This document shows positions 6,659 to 9,378 of a DNA stretch of 9,378 nucleotides, piece by piece. The stretch's first letter is position 1. Every line of letters begins with the position of its first letter. Under the pieces are notes generated by a model. It searched no databases, was not told the DNA's origin, and saw only the letters and a program-made list of their open reading frames with translations. The stretch comes from JBMNUL01 sp050946255 (lineage in GTDB: Bacteria > Actinomycetota > Coriobacteriia > Coriobacteriales > CADBOM01), in assembly GCA_050946255.1 (NCBI GenBank), contig JBMNUL010000105.1, forward strand, positions 1-9,378, written 5' to 3'. The position numbers and the translations under genes are program-made.

Positions 6659-7516
6659 TCACAACTTCAGCAATTCTATCGCACGGCAACCATCGTAGCC
6701 ATAACCCAGGCTGCCGTAAACGTGGGCAGCGGCAGCATTGTCGTCGCGCATCCAAAGATAGAATCGAGATACCCGGTCCTTGTTTTGCATTATGTATTCC
6801 GAGACAAGGGGCTTCGACAATCCCCTGCCCCTTGCAGATGGGAGCACGAGGAGATGGCGCAGCTCCGATGTCTTCCCGTTCACATCAAAGTGAATGAGCC
6901 CATCCGGCTTCCCGCCCTCGTCCATATGGCAGAGCACCCTGCCCTCGGATATTGCAATATCCCATTCGTCGGGAGTAGGGATGTAGCTCCAGTAATAATC
7001 GAAGTTCTCGTTCATCGCCACGAGCATCTCGGCAGCATGCTCTGGCGAAAGCCGAGTGATGGTCTTGGTGCCAGTATCTCCTGAAGTCTCCTGTCCTAGC
7101 GCAGATGAGGCCATCACGGATTCAAAGACGTTCATGTCGAGCGACATGCGATGGCTCCTGCGGTCGACCGAAAAACCGCTGGCCTCGCATTGCGCGACTA
7201 TCTCGGAGATGTATTGCGGAATTGGATCGTCCTCTCCGACATTGAATGGAAGTTCCACGGCAACTGGACAATCGCTTGGAATCTCGAAGGGCTCTTCCGT
7301 GCCGTCAAGTATGAAGTAGAGCTGCTTGTAGCCGGGACGCTGACGGAAAAGGAAGAACTGGTCTCGTCCATCGAGCTCCAGCTCGAGGTCCCCACAGGCA
7401 ATGAGCTCCTTCACCTCACCCGACATCAACGTGAGGTTCGAGTGCGTCCGCCCATGCGCTTGCTTGGCAGCACGCATAGCCACCTTGTATTCATCGAAGC
7501 TGGTGCACTTCTTCAT
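6659..7516 (-). CDS. Two-domain GNAT-family acyltransferase
   Basis: 285 residues from the chosen ATG. The C-terminal half (about 150-285) is a GNAT domain: the acyl-CoA loop is LPSARGRGLSKPL (225-237), with an R-G-R-G core, and the last helix is RDDNAAAAHVYGSLGY (257-272). The N-terminal half (about 40-127: FFLFRQRPGYKQLYFILDG, then VAVELPF and a GFSVDRRSHRMS tail) looks like a second, degenerate GNAT repeat or a substrate domain. It should transfer an acyl group to an amine, or move a carrier-bound amino acid to an acceptor. Its place between the adenylation enzyme and the carrier protein favours a substrate tethered to that carrier. An upstream GTG (7543) is in frame, but AAGGA lies 7 nt before the ATG at 7516. 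The stop is 28 nt from the carrier start. Confidence 0.82.
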   Translation of the reverse strand: MKKCTSFDEYKVAMRAAKQAHGRTHSNLTLMSGEVKELIACGDLELELDGRDQFFLFRQRPGYKQLYFILDGTEEPFEIPSDCPVAVELPFNVGEDDPIPQYISEIVAQCEASGFSVDRRSHRMSLDMNVFESVMASSALGQETSGDTGTKTITRLSPEHAAEMLVAMNENFDYYWSYIPTPDEWDIAISEGRVLCHMDEGGKPDGLIHFDVNGKTSELRHLLVLPSARGRGLSKPLVSEYIMQNKDRVSRFYLWMRDDNAAAAHVYGSLGYGYDGCRAIELLKL

Positions 7517-7523
7517 TTGCGTA

Positions 7524-7528
7524 TCCTT
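7524..7528 (-). promoter_or_regulatory. Ribosome binding site that sets the GNAT start
   Basis: AAGGA on the - strand, 7 nt before the ATG at 7516. The in-frame GTG at 7543 has no comparable site, so the shorter protein is preferred. Confidence 0.6.
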
Positions 7529-7587
7529 AAATACATTAAACACGGCTTGCCGCCATTAAAGCCAATGGACGCTCGGAAACTGGCCGG

Positions 7588-9099
7588 TCAGATCATGGAT
7601 TTCAGCTTCTGTCTGTCCACCTTGCCGTTGAGGTTGAGAGGCAGTGCATCCATGTGCACGAGCCTTCCCGGAACCATGTAGTCCGGGACGAGCTTCGAAA
7701 CTCCGGCGGACACGTCCGCCTCTTCGATGTTCCCCGAATAGAAGAGCACGATCTGCATTCTCTTCTCGTCGTACTGGCAGCAACATGCTGTGACTTCGGG
7801 AAGAGACTGTGCGGCGCACTCTATCTCTCCAAGCTCCACGCGTCTACCAGCGTGCTGTATCTGGAAATCCATTCTCGAGACATACATGATCTCGCCGCGC
7901 TCGTTGTAGCGAACCAGGTCTCCCGTGCGGTAGATGCGATCCGGATATGCCTTGATCAGCGGATTCTGCACGAACACCTCGGAGGTTTTCTCGGGATTGT
8001 TGTAGTAGCCCATCGAAATGCAGCTCCCCCTCACGCAGAGCTCGCCTTCAACTCCAACATCATCAGGGGTCACGAGGTTGTCATGTTCGTCGAGCACCAG
8101 GATATCGGTGTTTCTGAAGGGCACCCCAATTGGAAGAGGCTCGGAATCGTCGAAGTCCCTGTCCACAATGTAGTAGGTGCAGTCGACTGCGATCTCCGTG
8201 GGGCCGTAGAGATTGGCGAACAGGGCGTTGGGAAGAGCCTTCCTCCACTTGTTGAGCTGCTTGGTTGGCATGACCTCCCCGCCGCTTAGCACCTTGGTCA
8301 CGCAGGAGATGTCCACCTTGCCGAGAGCCTTGAGGTTGGCGACCAGGCAATATGCCGACGGGACCCAGAAGAGAGTGTTGATCTGATTCTCGACAATGTG
8401 CTCAAGGAGCTTGACCGGGAAGGAAAAGAGCCTCTTGGGTATGATGTGCATCCGAGCGCCAGTGCATAGGGTGACATAGATGTCGAGCCCGGAATGGTCG
8501 AAGTAAAACGGTGCCTGATTGCCGAACACCGCGTTCTCATCTATGTCGAAGGTCTCGCGCACCCGCTCTGCATAGTCGACTATCGAACGGTGCGCGATAA
8601 CCACTCCCTTTGGAGTTCCGGTAGAGCCCGAGGTGAAGAGCACATAGAGAGGGTCCGTATCCACGGTGCTGGACACGGCACGATTCACCAACTCGTAGTC
8701 GGGGTGGCAATTGCCGCAATCCTCGAGCGTGAGAACAGGACCATCGTATGATGTCTGGCCCATGAGCTCGAGATGCTTGTCAGAGGTGATTGCGGCAGCG
8801 GGCTCCAAAGTATTGACGATCTTGTCGATTCGAGCCACTGGCATGGACATGTCGATCGGTGTGTAGAAGCTCCCGCTCAGCGCCACGCCCAGAAAAGCCG
8901 CCAGTTCGCCAACGCTTCTATCCAAACATACCAACACGGGCTTGTGAGTGATGCCCTTTTTCAGGAGCGCCGTGGCAATCTTCGAGGCCGACTCGCGCAG
9001 CTCCTTGTAGGTAAGGGAGCTTTCCACATCGGAATAGGCGATCTTGTCGGGAAACCTCTCCGCCATTTCCCCCAGATAATCTGTAACGAGAACTGCCAA
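7588..9099 (-). CDS. Free-standing amino-acid adenylation enzyme (DltA/NRPS A-domain type)
   Basis: 503 residues, the usual size of a stand-alone A domain such as DltA. It should activate a carboxylic acid with ATP and load it on the small carrier protein of this operon. Core motifs are complete: LFTSGSTGTPKG (154-165, P-loop), FDHSGLDIY (200-208), NLYGPTE (296-302), YRTGDLVRY (390-398), RMDFQIQHAGRRVELGEIE (409-427, hinge) and NLNGKVDRQKL (489-499) with the catalytic Lys at K493. D201 sits where amino-acid-activating domains hold the Asp that binds the substrate amino group. A by-eye PheA-style pocket reading is D-H-L-F-L-G-L-V-D-K; I cannot assign it to an amino acid. There is no fused carrier, condensation or thioesterase domain. 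Start is TTG, fixed by AGGAGG 5 nt upstream; the next in-frame ATG is codon 12. DltA itself is unlikely without dltB/dltD nearby. Confidence 0.88.
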   Translation of the reverse strand: MAVLVTDYLGEMAERFPDKIAYSDVESSLTYKELRESASKIATALLKKGITHKPVLVCLDRSVGELAAFLGVALSGSFYTPIDMSMPVARIDKIVNTLEPAAAITSDKHLELMGQTSYDGPVLTLEDCGNCHPDYELVNRAVSSTVDTDPLYVLFTSGSTGTPKGVVIAHRSIVDYAERVRETFDIDENAVFGNQAPFYFDHSGLDIYVTLCTGARMHIIPKRLFSFPVKLLEHIVENQINTLFWVPSAYCLVANLKALGKVDISCVTKVLSGGEVMPTKQLNKWRKALPNALFANLYGPTEIAVDCTYYIVDRDFDDSEPLPIGVPFRNTDILVLDEHDNLVTPDDVGVEGELCVRGSCISMGYYNNPEKTSEVFVQNPLIKAYPDRIYRTGDLVRYNERGEIMYVSRMDFQIQHAGRRVELGEIECAAQSLPEVTACCCQYDEKRMQIVLFYSGNIEEADVSAGVSKLVPDYMVPGRLVHMDALPLNLNGKVDRQKLKSMI

Positions 9100-9104
9100 T
9101 ACGG

Positions 9105-9110
9105 CCTCCT
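9105..9110 (-). promoter_or_regulatory. Strong ribosome binding site in front of a TTG start
   Basis: AGGAGG on the - strand, 5 nt before the TTG at 9099. No in-frame ATG is close enough to use it, so TTG is the best start of the adenylation enzyme. Confidence 0.75.
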
Positions 9111-9164
9111 AACCTGTAGCCGTTCACAACTCGTCCGCGGGAGTTCTCACTCGCAGACGCTCAC

Positions 9165-9378
9165 TCATTCATTGACATTCAAATAGTAGTCGGCATCGAC
9201 CTTGCGCAGCTCCCAGACCTTCATGTCGCATGCGCCCTCGCACTCTTCGTCGTAGATTCTCACGCAGAAATGGTCGGCGCTCCAAACTTCAAATCCCATT
9301 GACTCGAACAGCCTCTTCTCGCCGTTATCCGGATTCAAGAAGGACACGTTGAGCCTTTCTTTTTCTCCGATGACCTCG
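9165..9378 (-). CDS. C-terminal part of a GNAT-like acetyltransferase (5' partial)
   Basis: Open to the right edge, so only about 70 C-terminal residues are seen; a GTG inside it at 9347 need not be the start. The segment RLNVSFLNPDNGEKRLFESM, followed by GFEVW, has the pattern of the last GNAT helix and strand (V-x-x-x-N-x-x-x-x-x-L-F-E-S-M-G-F). The tail then carries three cysteines in 15 residues (FCVRIYDEECEGACDMKV) and an acidic end, DADYYLNVNE. The stop is 65 nt from the TTG of the adenylation enzyme on the same strand, so it is probably the preceding gene of the same transcript. If so, the operon holds two acyltransferases. The family call rests on one motif and is moderate. Confidence 0.55.
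   Translation of the reverse strand, partial: EVIGEKERLNVSFLNPDNGEKRLFESMGFEVWSADHFCVRIYDEECEGACDMKVWELRKVDADYYLNVNE

Noticed and set aside
7654..8289. 211-codon + strand frame inside the adenylation gene
   Set aside because: Antisense shadow of a gene with complete A-domain motifs; no domain or ribosome site of its own.
7588..9099. Assignment as the teichoic-acid gene dltA
   Set aside because: The DltA-like motifs are real, but dltB and dltD are not adjacent and a GNAT gene sits between the A enzyme and the carrier, so the gene name would be misleading.

Overview
The window looks like a chromosomal segment of a moderately GC-rich anaerobic actinobacterium of class Coriobacteriia, probably Eggerthellales. 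This rests on the gene families present: a coiled-coil cell-wall hydrolase with a lysozyme-like C-terminus, a PucR-type regulator next to a GcvT/LigM-like protein, and a small carrier-protein operon. It also rests on strong Shine-Dalgarno sequences and mixed ATG/TTG starts. No rRNA, tRNA, insertion sequence or CRISPR array is visible. The taxonomic call is inference.

Layout. (1) 1-826, + strand: the 3' part of a secreted cell-wall hydrolase, entering from the left edge. (2) 827-1024: the convergent gap, filled by a perfect-stem terminator that is the first part of a degenerate array of eight ~20-21 bp units. (3) 1018-2634, - strand: a PucR/CdaR-type regulator. It is divergent from (4) 2787-4115, + strand: a LigM-like, GcvT-fold protein, probably a tetrahydrofolate-dependent methyltransferase or O-demethylase. 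The 152 bp between them holds an inverted repeat lying over the best regulator promoter, so the pair reads as a sensor/enzyme module. (5) 4116-4212: a convergent gap with a long hairpin. (6) 4213-6006, - strand: a three-pass membrane protein of unknown function. It is preceded by a 399 bp gap (6007-6405) without a convincing gene but rich in dyads and complementary segments.

(7) 6406-9378, - strand: an operon-like run. In transcription order it holds the C-terminus of a GNAT-like protein (leaves the right edge), a free-standing DltA/NRPS-type adenylation enzyme, a two-domain GNAT acyltransferase and a 74-residue carrier protein. Adenylation enzyme and carrier protein should load an amino-acid-like acid as a thioester; the GNAT could acylate it or pass it to an acceptor. 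There is no DltB or DltD, no condensation domain and no thioesterase in view, so the product cannot be named.

The two most interesting systems are the adenylation-GNAT-carrier operon and the PucR/LigM-like pair. The repeat array and the leader of the membrane-protein gene are the main unexplained non-coding structures.
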